From: Hexactinellida sp. DTS-2022
Lineage: Eukaryota > Porifera > Hexactinellida
Length of the DNA: 64,000 bases
Direction of reading: 5' to 3'
Assembly (NCBI GenBank): GCA_028753945.1
Contig: JAPNXP010000009.1
Span: 6,386,001 to 6,450,000, forward strand
The notes beneath the pieces were generated by a model that was not told the DNA's origin, did no database searches, and saw only the letters and a program-made list of their open reading frames with translations. Below are positions 20,369 through 31,386 of this stretch, one piece after another; position 1 is the first letter of the stretch; each line of letters opens with the position of its first letter. The position numbers were made by a program, and so were the translations under genes.

Positions 20369-22546
20369 ATGACCGATAGTAGCTCTTCTCAAATATGCAT
20401 TCGCCGTAGTGCGTACAATGTCCAATCGTTTGAAGACAAATACAAACCTACTCCAGTCCCCTCTCTCCCGAAGCGAGTGAGGACTCTTGTCAAGTCTAAC
20501 TGCAGGTTTGATGCCAATTGGCTGGGCAGATTTTTCCTAGCCCGCTTCCCCATATTCAGATGGGTCTATACTTACAGGTTACGCGAGTATTTATTCGGCG
20601 ACGTTCTTGCCGGAACAACAGTTGCTATGCTGCATCTCCCACAGGGCATGGCTTATGCCCTGTTGGCTCTGCAGCACCCCGTCTATGGGCTGTACACAAG
20701 CATGTTCTTCTCGTTAGTGTACCCGATATTTGGCACCTCTAGACACGCCTCTCTGGGCACATTCGCGGTTATATCCCTGCTCACCTCTAATGCCATTCGC
20801 GAGCTGGCAACTGACACAACCAGCCACAAGTGTTCCAATTTAACCAACAAATCCACTCTCGCGTTCTCACCCGCAGTATTGGAGAATATTGGGATAGCGA
20901 CTACCCTCACGTTCCTGATTGGGTGTGTTTTCCTTGTATTCGGGGCCCTCCGACTCGGTTTCATTTCCCAGCTGTTTTCTCGCCCTTTCACACGCGCCTA
21001 CGTGGCGGGGGCTGGCGTGCATGTGTTTGTGGCACAGCTCGACACAATGTTCGGCATAACTATATGTGACACCCTTCCGTCTGTTTTTAAGGTCCCCTAT
21101 ACTGTCTACTGGATAATCGAGCAGATCGTGATGCTCCGAGTCAACTGGCTATCTATCTTGATATCGGTGATTTGTATTGTTGTTATTTACATTGTAAAGT
21201 TTCTGAATGACTTTCTTCAGAAGAAAAAGTTCCCGTTTCCACTTCCCATTCAGTTGCTAATAATTGTTATTTTCACAGTCGCTTCTCACTTTGCGAAATT
21301 CCACACTAACTTTGGTGTGGATACAGTTGGTGTTATCCCCCGCGGACTCCCTAGCCCCACCCTCCCCACCCCGAGCTACTTCCTGCCTCTCTTGCCCAAC
21401 GCGGTTATAATCGCGGTTGTCGTGTACTCAATCGGCGTGTCGATGGTACAGGTCCTAGCGGACAAGCACAACTATCGGGTGGATGCCAACCAGGAGCTCT
21501 TAGCTTTCGGGATGTGCAGTATCGTGGCTTCCTTCTTCTTCTCCATCCCCGGGGGCGTGTCTCTCTCGCGGAGCCTCATTCAGTCCGGCTCGGGCGGGAG
21601 GACCCAGCTCTCCAGCGTAATCGCCGGGCTAATCATACTCCTGGTCCTGGCGGCGATCGCTCCTCTCTTCGAGCCTCTCCCCATCCCAGTGCTCTCCGCT
21701 ATCGTTATAGTGGCCCTGCACGGACTGTACCTGCACGTGTTCGACCTCCCGCTCTACTGGAGAGTGTCCAAATACGACCTCTTCATCTGGATAACAACAT
21801 TCCTATGTACCGTAGTGATCAACGTGGAGATAGGACTGGTCTGCGGGCTAGCCATCAGCCTCCTAGTGTTCGTGTTCAGAACCGTTGTAGTCTCTCCCGT
21901 GCTGCTGGGGAACCTGCCCCCCTCGGAGTTCTATGTTAACGTCAAGGAGTTTGATTGCGTAGCTGTAAAGCCCTCGGTAAGGATTGTCCAACTTTCCAGT
22001 CCGTTATTTTTCGCGAATGCGGCTAAACTCAAGAATTTTGTAATCCGACAGCTCCCTCGCTCGCCTGCCTCTGACGAGAAGCAGGGGTGTGGCCCTGCTC
22101 TGTACAGGGGGCTACAGAGAATGAGGGAGAGGGAGATACGCAAACAGTCAGATCAGATAGATGAAGACAGATCCCCTGACAGCAATGCACTTATTGGGTT
22201 TATGGATGTTACACCTGAACACAAGTTTTGTATTATTCTGGATTGCTCTTGCATTCCTTTCATCGATTCAGTCGGCGCTGCCACTCTCTGTGAGATCAAC
22301 AGTCTAATCACTGAAGAGAAGTCCCTCTTCTTTCTCGCAGGGGCGTCTCGGGGCCTGAGAGAGGACCTGGTCAGGGCCAGGGGGGCCCAGTGGGAAAATG
22401 TGTTAGACTGCATATTTCCATCCATTCAGGACGCATTGAGTGCACTACACTCCTTTACACCATTAACGAATCTACTGAACGGAGATGTGGGATTACCCCT
22501 GCACTCCTCAATGATCCTGCCGGGGGTCAGAGAGAGCAGCGTTTAA
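20369..22546 (+). CDS. SLC26: SLC26 family anion transporter (copy 1)
   Basis: A 725-residue single-exon protein. The cytosolic N-terminus leads into a multi-span membrane domain (about residues 75-510). It carries the sulfate-transporter signature PVYGLYTSMFF plus FGTSRHASLGTFAV (about 104-134) and conserved prolines in the first helices (LPQGMAY). A STAS domain follows (about 525-690), interrupted by a charged insert as in animal SLC26 proteins; its second half carries FCIILDCSCIPFIDSVG. The family exchanges sulfate, chloride, bicarbonate, oxalate or iodide. The substrate cannot be read from the sequence. The gene is convergent with TEP1, with 165 nt between the stop codons, and an AATAAA follows at 22636. 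Confidence 0.93.
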   Translation: MTDSSSSQICIRRSAYNVQSFEDKYKPTPVPSLPKRVRTLVKSNCRFDANWLGRFFLARFPIFRWVYTYRLREYLFGDVLAGTTVAMLHLPQGMAYALLALQHPVYGLYTSMFFSLVYPIFGTSRHASLGTFAVISLLTSNAIRELATDTTSHKCSNLTNKSTLAFSPAVLENIGIATTLTFLIGCVFLVFGALRLGFISQLFSRPFTRAYVAGAGVHVFVAQLDTMFGITICDTLPSVFKVPYTVYWIIEQIVMLRVNWLSILISVICIVVIYIVKFLNDFLQKKKFPFPLPIQLLIIVIFTVASHFAKFHTNFGVDTVGVIPRGLPSPTLPTPSYFLPLLPNAVIIAVVVYSIGVSMVQVLADKHNYRVDANQELLAFGMCSIVASFFFSIPGGVSLSRSLIQSGSGGRTQLSSVIAGLIILLVLAAIAPLFEPLPIPVLSAIVIVALHGLYLHVFDLPLYWRVSKYDLFIWITTFLCTVVINVEIGLVCGLAISLLVFVFRTVVVSPVLLGNLPPSEFYVNVKEFDCVAVKPSVRIVQLSSPLFFANAAKLKNFVIRQLPRSPASDEKQGCGPALYRGLQRMREREIRKQSDQIDEDRSPDSNALIGFMDVTPEHKFCIILDCSCIPFIDSVGAATLCEINSLITEEKSLFFLAGASRGLREDLVRARGAQWENVLDCIFPSIQDALSALHSFTPLTNLLNGDVGLPLHSSMILPGVRESSV

Positions 22547-22635
22547 ACTAGTATCATGCACTCATTTATACTCTAGCATCAATTCACGATATCTAATTAG
22601 CAGCTAACACGTACTACTATACATATGATATACAA

Positions 22636-22641
22636 AATAAA
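22636..22641 (+). terminator. Poly(A) signal AATAAA of SLC26 copy 1
   Basis: A canonical AATAAA lies about 90 nt after the SLC26 stop codon, in the narrow gap before the convergent TEP1 gene. The same hexamer occurs at 36228-36233 in the right copy. Confidence 0.55.
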
Positions 22642-22711
22642 GGTACTCTCTTAAATTGACTATTTTCTAAGACTAATATCTAGTTTGTAAGTTTCAGTAT
22701 TCGCTATCGGT

Positions 22712-25700
22712 TCAATGCCAGTTAAGGACATTAACATGTCCGAACTGGTCTCCCACTAGAATGTAGAGGTGGGCGGGGTGGGGGGAGGGGCAGATTGCCG
22801 CGTGAGTTATTGGAGATTTGCACTGGTACTCTCCTGTCTGTTCAATGGCTATATTTCCGTCCTGTAGAGACAGGGACCAGAACCTGACTTTTGAGTCCAT
22901 GCCGCAGGAGACCAGCTGGCTGTTCGACAGGAGGAGAGCCGTTATCTTCTTGTCATGGAGCTTGAATCTGCCGCTCTCATTGCTGTCATCGTCTATGAAG
23001 GCAACAGCTGTTCCACTGGAGTCCCCCAGGATTTTGAACTGTTTGTAGACCACCAGCTGAGTCGGGAACACCCTCTTTGGGTATTTGACACTCCTGCTCT
23101 TCTTGCTCGCCACTTCTGTTTCCTTGTAGAAGTTCTCGATGCTGGGACTCTGGAAGGTGCCAGTGAGTGTATTGTTAAAGCCCACTACTGCGAGCTTCTT
23201 GTCCATACTGGTGAGGTACAACTCCTGGTTATGGAACCTCATAGACATAACCCAGTCTCGGAACCCCAGGTCGAGTATCGTCAGTTGCGGCAGCTTCCCT
23301 TGACTGACAGCCGACAGGTCGTACACCACTACCTTCCCGGACCAGTAGCCGACCATCAGCTGACTCTTGCCCGCGAGGTACCCGAGTGTAGTGACGGAGC
23401 CCATGGTGGTCTCCTGCACGGACTTGAGTCTCTTGGGGTACCCCTGCTTGGGGTTGTAGCCCCAACAGATCAGCAGGGAGTCCTCTCCGGCGGTGCAGAA
23501 GCATCTGTCTGTCGGGTAGCAGCTGGCGGTGGGGGCCCGCTCGTGTCCTGACAGGTTGTGCAGCTTCGTAAGGCGCGGCTAAAAGAGATTCAAACTTGTC
23601 AATAAATGTTGTAATATATGTTTATTATCAATTGTTTGGCTTACAGTCTTTAGGAGAAGTTTAGACCCGCCCTCTCTCCAGCTAACATCCCACAGTGAGA
23701 CGGATCTCTCTCGCGACGTGATCACAACCTTGTCTCCGCTGGGAGAGAACGAGAACGAGGAGATGGGGGCGTTGTAGCAGAGGAAGGATTCGTATGGCTT
23801 CTCTTGGTCCAGCTCTGGCTGCCACACCTTGACGTTAGTGTCCATTGAGGAGGTTATGAACTGGTTGTTGGGCGTGGTGGCTAGCGACACGATCCTGTCT
23901 CCGTGTCCAGAGATGCTGCAGATCTCGTTAGCAGTGAAGGGCTGCCAGAGCTTTATGCTACCGTCGTCAGAGGCCGTGGCTACTTTGATATCTTCCAGTT
24001 TAATTGCCCGTTTCTTCTTGACGGGATCGTTCTCTTCGTCATCGTCATCAGCCCACGAGGCTGTGTCCTGTTTGACCTGTCGGACAGAATAAGCACCGTT
24101 TGGCACCTGAGATCCTTCAATCCTACCTTAGTCTGTCTTGTTTGGGTTTCCGGATTTGGAGTCACGTGTATGTCACAGGAGTTGACCCGTTGCTTGTGGC
24201 AGTGCAGAGTTGTGATCTCCACCCCCCTGTGAGTCCAGATCTTGACTGTGCCGTCGAGACAAGCTGAGCCGACCACTCCGTTAGTGAATGCTACGTCATT
24301 AATGGAGCTCATGTGACCCACAAAGCTGCCCTTCTCCTTAGCGTCTTTGGCTTCCTTCACGTTCCACATTTTTAGCGTGAAGTCCTGCGAGCCAGTGACC
24401 ACGAAGTCCCCTGAGTCGGAGTACGCGCAGGAGTTTATCCAGTCCTATCGGTCGAGTTAACTAAGCCTGTACAGAATACTACAGATAACATGCAGCACAT
24501 ACCTTGTGTCCTGCATCGATGCACTGCATCATTTTGTGGTTAAGAGTGTCCCAGATAATGAGCTTGCAATCCTGCCCCACTGAAACTAGCTTCATCCCGT
24601 CAGGAGAGAAGCTCACTCCCGTGACAGTCGACAGGTGTCCCCTTAGCACTGTGTCCGGGATAGAAACATCTGCCTTCAGCTTCTTTCCTCTGACGTCACT
24701 GCTCCACAGACAGACGGTGCAATCAGCTGATCCTGTGGCGATGTGGTGCGGGTGCCAGGCGATACAGTGGACTCCAGCTTCGTGAGATTTTAGGATTTTT
24801 ATATTCTTAGCAGATTCTATATCGTATGCCTTTACGACGCCGTCATCATAACTAGAACACGAATACGTAACTAATATGATGTCTATTATGATTAACTAGC
24901 TAATTAAGTGTATGGGAGAGAAGGTTTGTTTGGTTATTATCGACGGGTGGGGCATCTCGGATGTTCTTGAAGGAAATGCGATAAAAAACGCGAAAACTCC
25001 AGTTATGGACGAGCTGTGCTCCCCTGGGGCAGGCTACCTCACGCTCAACGCTTCCGGACTGTCTGTCGGCCTGCCCGAAGGCCTGATGGGAAACAGCGAG
25101 GTGGGACACCTGAACCTGGGGTCTGGGCGCCCCATATACCAGGACATAGTGCGTATCAATCTATGCTGCGAGCAGAACGCCTTGGGGAAGCAAGCTAATG
25201 TCGTTAAGGCGTTCGATGCCTGTAAGAGCGGGAGCGGGAGGCTCCACCTGTTGGGCCTGGTGAGCGACGGAGGGGTACACTCCCACATTAATCACCTGTT
25301 TGCGTTTGTGGCGGCTGCAAAGGCCGCAGGAGTCCCAAGAACATTCGTGCACTTTATCTCTGACGGGAGAGACACGAAGCCCACCTCTGGGGTCGGCTAC
25401 TTGGCGCAAGTACAGGAGTTCCTCCTCCAGGCTCAATACGGCTCCCTCGCGACAGTAGTGGGTCGATACTATGCGATGGACCGAGACAAGCGACACGAGC
25501 GCGTGCAGAAGGCTTACGAGGGGTTGGTGCAAGGAACGGGAGAGAAGGTGGACTCCACAGCAGCAGCAGTCGCGCTGATGAAGGCGAGATATGAGGCGGA
25601 TGGGGAGAGCCAGCAGACCGACGAGTTCATGCAGCCGATAGTGGTGGACATGGAGGGGCGGATCAGGGACGGAGATGTGATAATATTCTTCAACTACAGA

Positions 25701-28700
25701 TCTGACCGCATGCGCCAGATAGTAGAGGCGTTCGGCATTAAGCCGCAGTTCGACACATACCTGACACCTAAGAACCTGCATATAGTGTGCATGACCCAGT
25801 ACAAGGAGGAGTTCCCATTTGACGTAATCTTCCCGCCACAGGTTAACACGAACGTGCTGGCCGAGTGGCTCTCTCTGAAGAAGCTCCCGCAGTTCCACTG
25901 CGCAGAGACGGAGAAGTACGCACACGTGACCTTCTTCTTCAACGGGGGGCAGGAGAAGCAGTTCGAGGGAGAGGACCGCTCCTTGGTGCCCTCCCCCAAG
26001 GTGGCCACGTATGACCTCAAGCCGGAGATGAGTGTCCTCGAGGTGGCAGAGGAAATGTGTCGGGCTATAACTTCTGGGAAATATCCGTTTTTAATGTGCA
26101 ACCTGGCCCCTCCGGACATGGTGGGACACACAGGGAAGTACGAACCGTGTCTGCTGGCCTGCGCGAGCACTGACGCGGCTATCGGGAGGATGCGGGACGC
26201 GTGTAAGGAGTCTGGGTACACACTGCTGGTCACAGCTGACCACGGGAACGCAGAGAAGATGTACAGCGAGACAGGGGGCCCTCACACCGCGCACACGACC
26301 TACAGAGTCCCCTTCTGCATGCACGGGTCTGCCAGGGAGCTCAGGGAGTGCGCGCATGATCCCGCCCTGTGTGACGTAGCGCCCACCGTGCTAGCACTGA
26401 TGGGGGTCCAGGCGCCAAAGGAGATGACCGGGCAGTCTCTACTTAAATAGAATATTGTGTGTCCGGAATTTCGAATTCGTTTGTAAGTTTATACTATGAT
26501 TATACTACGATTATACTATTGTATTATACTCACCCCACAATGCAAGAGTCTCCGCTCCGAGGGGACCACTCCAAGCACCTAGCCGCGAACTCTCTCTTGT
26601 CGATCTCCTGTTCCTTGGCTCCGTTCCAGGTGGTGTACATGCACACCAGCCCCTCGTAGTAGCCCACCAGCACGAACTGGCCGCAGGGACTGAACTTAAC
26701 CTTGAGGGCGTACCCCGCGTCCGGAGAGGGGATTGTTAGCAGAGGCTTCCCTACCAGTCCCGACCAGACCTTGGCTTTGCAGTCCTCGCTCCCGGTCACT
26801 AGGAACTGCCCATTGGGCGTGTAGCACAGACTCGTCAGGGGGAGGTGGTGTCCGATAATCGACCCGACCTGAGTGCCCGCCTTGGTGGACCAGATCTTCA
26901 CCTCTCCGTTGAGAGCTGCGCTGGCCACGTGGCGGCCCGAGGGCGCGTAGGCTACTGCCCGGACTGGAGAGGTGTGTCCCTTCATTATTTTGAGTTTCTT
27001 TTGATTGAAAGTGTCCCACATCCTCACATTGCAGTCCCAGCCCCCGAACACTGCCAGCTGGTTGTCTGGGTGCAGTGCCACGCAGTTGAGCGGTCTCACG
27101 GCTACTTTCAGCTGGGACACGAAAGCCCCCGTCTTAGCATTCCACACACACCCCGTACAGTCCCAGCTGTCAATGTACTTATAAGCACGCAGTCTATGAG
27201 CTAATACAATCTTAGGAAACAGTCGTTACCTGGCTGATACGATCTGCTTTCCATTGCTGCCTGCTACACACTGTGACACCTTTTTGGAATGTTTCTTTAG
27301 CACTGCCACTCTGTGTCCGTCTACCACGTCCCATAGACACAGGGTCTTGTCGTCAGACGCTGAACACAACTTCACATCACCTACACATAAACAGCAACGT
27401 TATATCGGAGTAGCGTAGTGTTTAACCAAAGTACCTGAGAAGCAAATACTGACGATAGGGCCCGAGTGTCCCACAAATGTCTTTGTTTCCTCTCCACTGC
27501 TTACGAGGTACATCTTAATGAGACAGTCGTCAGTGCCACAGGCTAGATATCTCCCATCCTATAACACCGTATTAATCACCGTTCTTGCGTCTCGATCTAG
27601 TGTCTCACCTGAGATACAGCGAGGCAGTTTGCGATGTGTCCCTGCTGTCCGATTGTCATCTGTTCCAACACCTCTCTGGAGGGCTTGTTCTCCCACAGAG
27701 CTAACTGACCAACCGAGTCTCCCTTCCGTTTGTTCATTAGCTCCCCTCCCGCCCGCACCAGGGAAGCGAGCGGAGAATTGATCGCCTGTTGGAGGAGCAG
27801 CGAGGGCGTGCGACTCAGAATGTGCAGGTTAGAGGATGCGAAGTTGTGGAACTCCCTCACGCCCGGGGTGCTCATGTACTTTGTGTACTCCCTGATCTGC
27901 ACCTGGGGCAGGTTGGTGGGAGGGGAGTAGTCCTCCAGCAGAGACAGGGCGTGCCCAGAGTGGCATTTGGCCTCTAGAAATGTGAGGTCTGTTAGAAGCA
28001 TAGCATTCTTCTTGAAAGAGTAAGATCTGGTGAGATGGTAGTTCACATCCCTGTATGCCCTGGGGGCGCGACCTTTCCACGTCATGTCCCCGTTTGGATC
28101 TACTGCCTTCAAGAAGAAGTTGGAGAGAGTCGTGTTACACTCCTTCTCCGCCTCTGCTCCTTTTATGTAGCGGAGCTTCACTGCCTTCCTAGCCTCTCCC
28201 TACAGGATAAGTTAACAACACACATATAGGGCGTATAGCATGAAACAGACCTGAGAGAGACGGAGGTACTGTGAGTTAGAAGCCGAGCTAGACTCGTTCT
28301 CTGTGCTGCGTACGAAGTCTGTCAGCGCCCTCACTAGCCGCTGCAGGTTAGCAGGGGCCATTGGCGGCTGTATCAGTCCGGCTAGCTCCTCCTCGTCCAG
28401 GCCGTCTCTGCTGCACACGATCAGAGAGAGGGCCTGTCTGACTACGTCACGCGTGTGGTCCTCCTCTAGACGGGTCATAATCTCCTGCAGGAGCAGCGGC
28501 AGGGTCTGACTGATCTTCTTGATCCTCTCCCCGACCTTCTCGAATATTCCGAACACCCGCAGCTCCTCGCAGGCTAGCTTTAGGAAGAGAGGATTGTCCG
28601 ACTCTTTCTTGGAGAGCAGGACTCGCATCTCTCCGCTGAAGGCCCCCTCGTCCAGCTTCTTGTGGTAGCGGGAGAACAGGGTCTGCACGAGCTCCTGTTT

Positions 28701-30547
28701 GTCGAACACGTCCAGTCCCTTCAGATGGAACGCGTTAGGCTTCACTGATCTCCGGCCCAGCGATAGTTCTATCTGAGTGGCCTCTCCAGCGCTGGCGACG
28801 ATCAGAATGTTCTGGGGTATGGGATCCGGCAGCCACTCCATGGACTGGGCCATGAATGCGTCTTCCAAGAGGTCCAGTCCGTCCAAGAGTATAACCAGAG
28901 GAATCCCTGTTGTTAGTCTGTAGAGTACATGTATATAAGAAGTCAGTAAGTACTGTTTAATTATTTAATAAAGTCTTACATCTTTGATACTCGTCTCAAG
29001 AGCTCTGGGAGTCCTCCGACAAGCTCCTGGTAGTCTTGCGGAATTTCGCACTCAATGTTGGGGAACCTGCGGCTGATTTCCGCATATAATCTTACTAGAA
29101 TATTTACGATATTCGTAGAGCCAGGAGCAGCTCCACAAATGTGTGAGATTACGTGCTTTATGCCCATCCAAGCGATCAGCTGTTGAGACAACTGACACAT
29201 GACGGCTGACTTTCCACAGCCGGATTTCCCAGTTATAAACAAAATTCCTCCTTGCATTCCATCCGACGATACTCTGTGGAGCAGATCCTTCAGAGCTGAT
29301 TTCCTCCCGACAAACCCTTCGCTTAGGTCCACGATAAAGTCTGTATGCTCTTTGCTTATGTCCACTACCGATTCATTAAATTAATAACTTTAATGCCTAA
29401 AGTTGGTTTGTCTAGCGTACCTTTCTTATCCTGCTGCTCCTCCTCTTCCGGGTACAGCCTCTGGATAGCGGCCCAGAGGTTGTTTAGAACTCTGTTTCCG
29501 AACTCAGTGAGCCCGCCTGCCACTGGCACACCCCCTGCCACGCCTCCCCAGGTAGCAGGGTAGTTATCAAACACCTCTATTCCGCTTCGCTTCGTTCGAT
29601 CCTTCAGCGCTCTCAGCATTTCCGTCTGACTCTGCTCTTTATCGCTGTGATAGAAGTGTGACCTGTACTCCGGTAAAATCTACAGATGGGATACATTTAA
29701 GATCTTAGCTACTGGAGACAGTATAACTCACGTCTCTGCCTAGATTTGAGTTGTCCCTGAAGTAGAAGAACGCCTTGTCCTGCCACAGATACGGGAAGTT
29801 TAGAGCTGAGATGCGGAACTCAAGTTCGGTTATGGATGTTGTATCTAACTTGTCTTTGTCGTTTTGTATCCATTCGTACTCTGGGAAGCTCTTCAAATAC
29901 TCGGACCCAGGCACCCACCCGTACCTCTCTCCCAGGATCCCTACAAACAGGTCGCACTGCTCCGCCTCAGTTAGACAGAGACCCAGGGTTTGTTTGTTCT
30001 CGGACTGTTGCTTGGTAACGCCCCATCTCAGATCCACCTCGTACACCCGCACTTTAAGCTGCTCCGCTCGCGCTCTCAGCTCTGGAAACACGAATCTACG
30101 GGAGTTAGGATAATACTCGGTGTGTTATTCAGGGGTGTGGTATAACCTGGTGAGGAGGTCCCTCTCCCCGTGCATGTCCAGGAAGGTACTGGAGATAAAC
30201 ACCCTGCAGCTTCTCCACACCGTGCTAGATGGGCCCGGGAGTGGGGCCATCTTTTTCAGCTTTTGTTGGATGCTGCTAGGTTCCACCCGGGACAGGACCT
30301 TCCTACTCTCCTCCTTCTCCTTCTCCTTCAAATCGTATTTGAGGGCCACATTCTCTACGTGAGTCAGCTGGGAGCTGTCTCCTCTCTGAGTTATGAAGCT
30401 CAAGATCTGGTCGCTGTAGCCCGACAGGTAGATGTCGTTCTCGTGCTCTGGGGTCATGCTATCGTCCAGAGTCGCCCGGGGAGAGGACAAGTCCACCGAG
30501 ACGAAGGGCAGTCGGATGGACGTTCTGCTCCAGAAGAGCCGCAGCAT
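22712..30547 (-). pseudogene. TEP1: 5'-truncated TEP1 copy fused to antisense CAP-Gly sequence
   Basis: This is the left-hand TEP1 copy. Exons 2-13 of the fragment match exons 6-17 of the complete gene exactly (22712-23578, 23645-24076, 24127-24444, 24503-24851, 26534-27166, 27230-27380, 27435-27558, 27609-28199, 28251-28917, 28980-29364, 29421-29679, 29732-30095). The junction at 30505/30506 cuts exon 5, removing the first four exons and 332-333 nt of the fifth. The TROVE domain and about 833 residues are lost. DUF4062, NACHT and WD40 regions remain. Reading continues across the junction for 14 codons of antisense CAP-Gly sequence to an ATG at 30547, so 1846 residues could be translated. The native promoter is missing, so I treat it as a probable pseudogene, but it is not broken internally. 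Confidence 0.8.
24912..26450 (+). CDS. iPGM: 2,3-bisphosphoglycerate-independent phosphoglycerate mutase (copy 1)
   Basis: A 512-residue single-exon enzyme of the alkaline phosphatase superfamily, which interconverts 3- and 2-phosphoglycerate in glycolysis. All diagnostic blocks are present: IIDGWG with metal-binding Asp11, the phosphorylated serine in GNSEVGHLNLG (Ser62), GGVHSHINHL, ISDGRDTKP, YYAMDRDKR, YRSDRMRQI, PPDMVGHTG, TADHGNAEKM and PHTAHTT. The length equals that of bacterial, plant and nematode enzymes. Vertebrates lack this enzyme and use the unrelated cofactor-dependent form. The gene sits on the opposite strand inside the only large TEP1 intron, with about 60 nt before its ATG and about 80 nt after its stop. 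Confidence 0.97.
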   Translation: MGEKVCLVIIDGWGISDVLEGNAIKNAKTPVMDELCSPGAGYLTLNASGLSVGLPEGLMGNSEVGHLNLGSGRPIYQDIVRINLCCEQNALGKQANVVKAFDACKSGSGRLHLLGLVSDGGVHSHINHLFAFVAAAKAAGVPRTFVHFISDGRDTKPTSGVGYLAQVQEFLLQAQYGSLATVVGRYYAMDRDKRHERVQKAYEGLVQGTGEKVDSTAAAVALMKARYEADGESQQTDEFMQPIVVDMEGRIRDGDVIIFFNYRSDRMRQIVEAFGIKPQFDTYLTPKNLHIVCMTQYKEEFPFDVIFPPQVNTNVLAEWLSLKKLPQFHCAETEKYAHVTFFFNGGQEKQFEGEDRSLVPSPKVATYDLKPEMSVLEVAEEMCRAITSGKYPFLMCNLAPPDMVGHTGKYEPCLLACASTDAAIGRMRDACKESGYTLLVTADHGNAEKMYSETGGPHTAHTTYRVPFCMHGSARELRECAHDPALCDVAPTVLALMGVQAPKEMTGQSLLK

Positions 30548-30692
30548 ATATGACGAGACACACCCCTCTCACTCTGTGGGGAATCGCGATTTGCAACCCG
30601 TGGCACTTTCTGGGTATATGCGTTCTGTTATGGGGGAGGGGGAGACGGGGAGACAGGGCAGGAGAGAAGTCACCATCTCAGCTACCACCTGA
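30506..30692 (+). pseudogene. 3' remnant of the CAP-Gly gene at the duplication junction
   Basis: The last 62 codons of the CAP-Gly gene plus its stop recur here, identical to 16914-17100. Upstream the frame runs on into antisense TEP1 sequence as far as an ATG at 30432, so an 86-residue chimeric frame exists by chance. The CAP-Gly domain itself is absent. This fragment marks the left edge of the second repeat unit and is unlikely to be a functional gene, though it brings native downstream sequence to URM1 copy 2. Confidence 0.85.
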
Positions 30693-30858
30693 GCACCTCC
30701 CAGTAACTGCTATACGTAATTTCTATTTATTTTTCTTATGATATCTGTCCTAGGACTTTATTAATTATCTTTTATATTTCGATTGTTTGTATTCATTTGT
30801 ATTGTCCGGATTACTAACCATATATCCTAAGTACCTTTGTAAGAGGCTGTGTAGTGAG

Positions 30859-31179
30859 ATGGCTGCGTTGGCGGAGCTCCCGTGTCTGGAGGTGGTCGTA
30901 GAGTTCAGCGGAGGCGCGGAGCTGCTCTTCGGGAAGAAGAAGCAACACAAACTCTCTTTAGCGCAGGACGGAGATGCATGGACGTTACAGAGACTCATTA
31001 TTTGGCTCCGAGACAATCTCCTTACCTCCCGTCCCGACCTGTTTGTTCAGAACGACACTGTGAGACCAGGGATACTGGTGCTGGTTAACAGCACAGATTG
31101 GGAGCTGCTGGACGGCCTCAACTACCGGCTGCAGCAGAGCGACACTGTCGTATTCATTTCCACTCTGCACGGCGGCTAA
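30859..31179 (+). CDS. URM1: Ubiquitin-related modifier 1 (copy 2)
   Basis: Identical in translation to the URM1 gene at 17267-17587: a 106-residue beta-grasp sulfur carrier with the C-terminal Gly-Gly. Its immediate upstream 353 nt also match copy 1, but beyond that it is preceded by the TEP1/CAP-Gly junction rather than by the intact CAP-Gly gene. If transcription of URM1 depends on sequence further upstream, the two copies could be expressed differently. Confidence 0.92.
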   Translation: MAALAELPCLEVVVEFSGGAELLFGKKKQHKLSLAQDGDAWTLQRLIIWLRDNLLTSRPDLFVQNDTVRPGILVLVNSTDWELLDGLNYRLQQSDTVVFISTLHGG

Positions 31180-31386
31180 TTACCTAACTGGATAAGCGTA
31201 TAGTGAGAGAATATATTGTATGAAAAGAGAGTAATAATCTCTATTTTAGAAACGTAACTGCGTTTAGTGGTATCATACTTCATAATTTGTAATTACTACC
31301 TCAAATATAAAGCATTCAATTGGTGACTCTACAAGAACAATCATAAATACAATAGATTATAAACTCAATATTCCCATCTTAGCTAG

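Larger units (their letters stand above)
16914..30505. repeat. Tandem duplication, left copy of 13,592-bp unit
   Basis: The sequence from 16914 to 30505 recurs at a constant offset of 13,592. All corresponding reading frames translate identically, and the non-coding stretches I compared by eye also match. The left edge lies in the last part of the CAP-Gly coding region; the right edge lies in exon 5 of the minus-strand TEP1 copy. The unit carries the CAP-Gly 3' end, URM1, CAPS2-like, SLC26, most of TEP1 and iPGM. Confidence 0.95.

Noticed and set aside
25161-25925. 254-codon minus-strand frame opposite iPGM
   Set aside because: It overlaps an unmistakable enzyme gene and has low-complexity Leu/Val/His composition, so it is an antisense artefact.
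30432-30692. 86-codon chimeric plus-strand frame across the duplication junction
   Set aside because: It joins antisense TEP1 to the CAP-Gly tail by chance; no domain survives, so I list only the CAP-Gly remnant.
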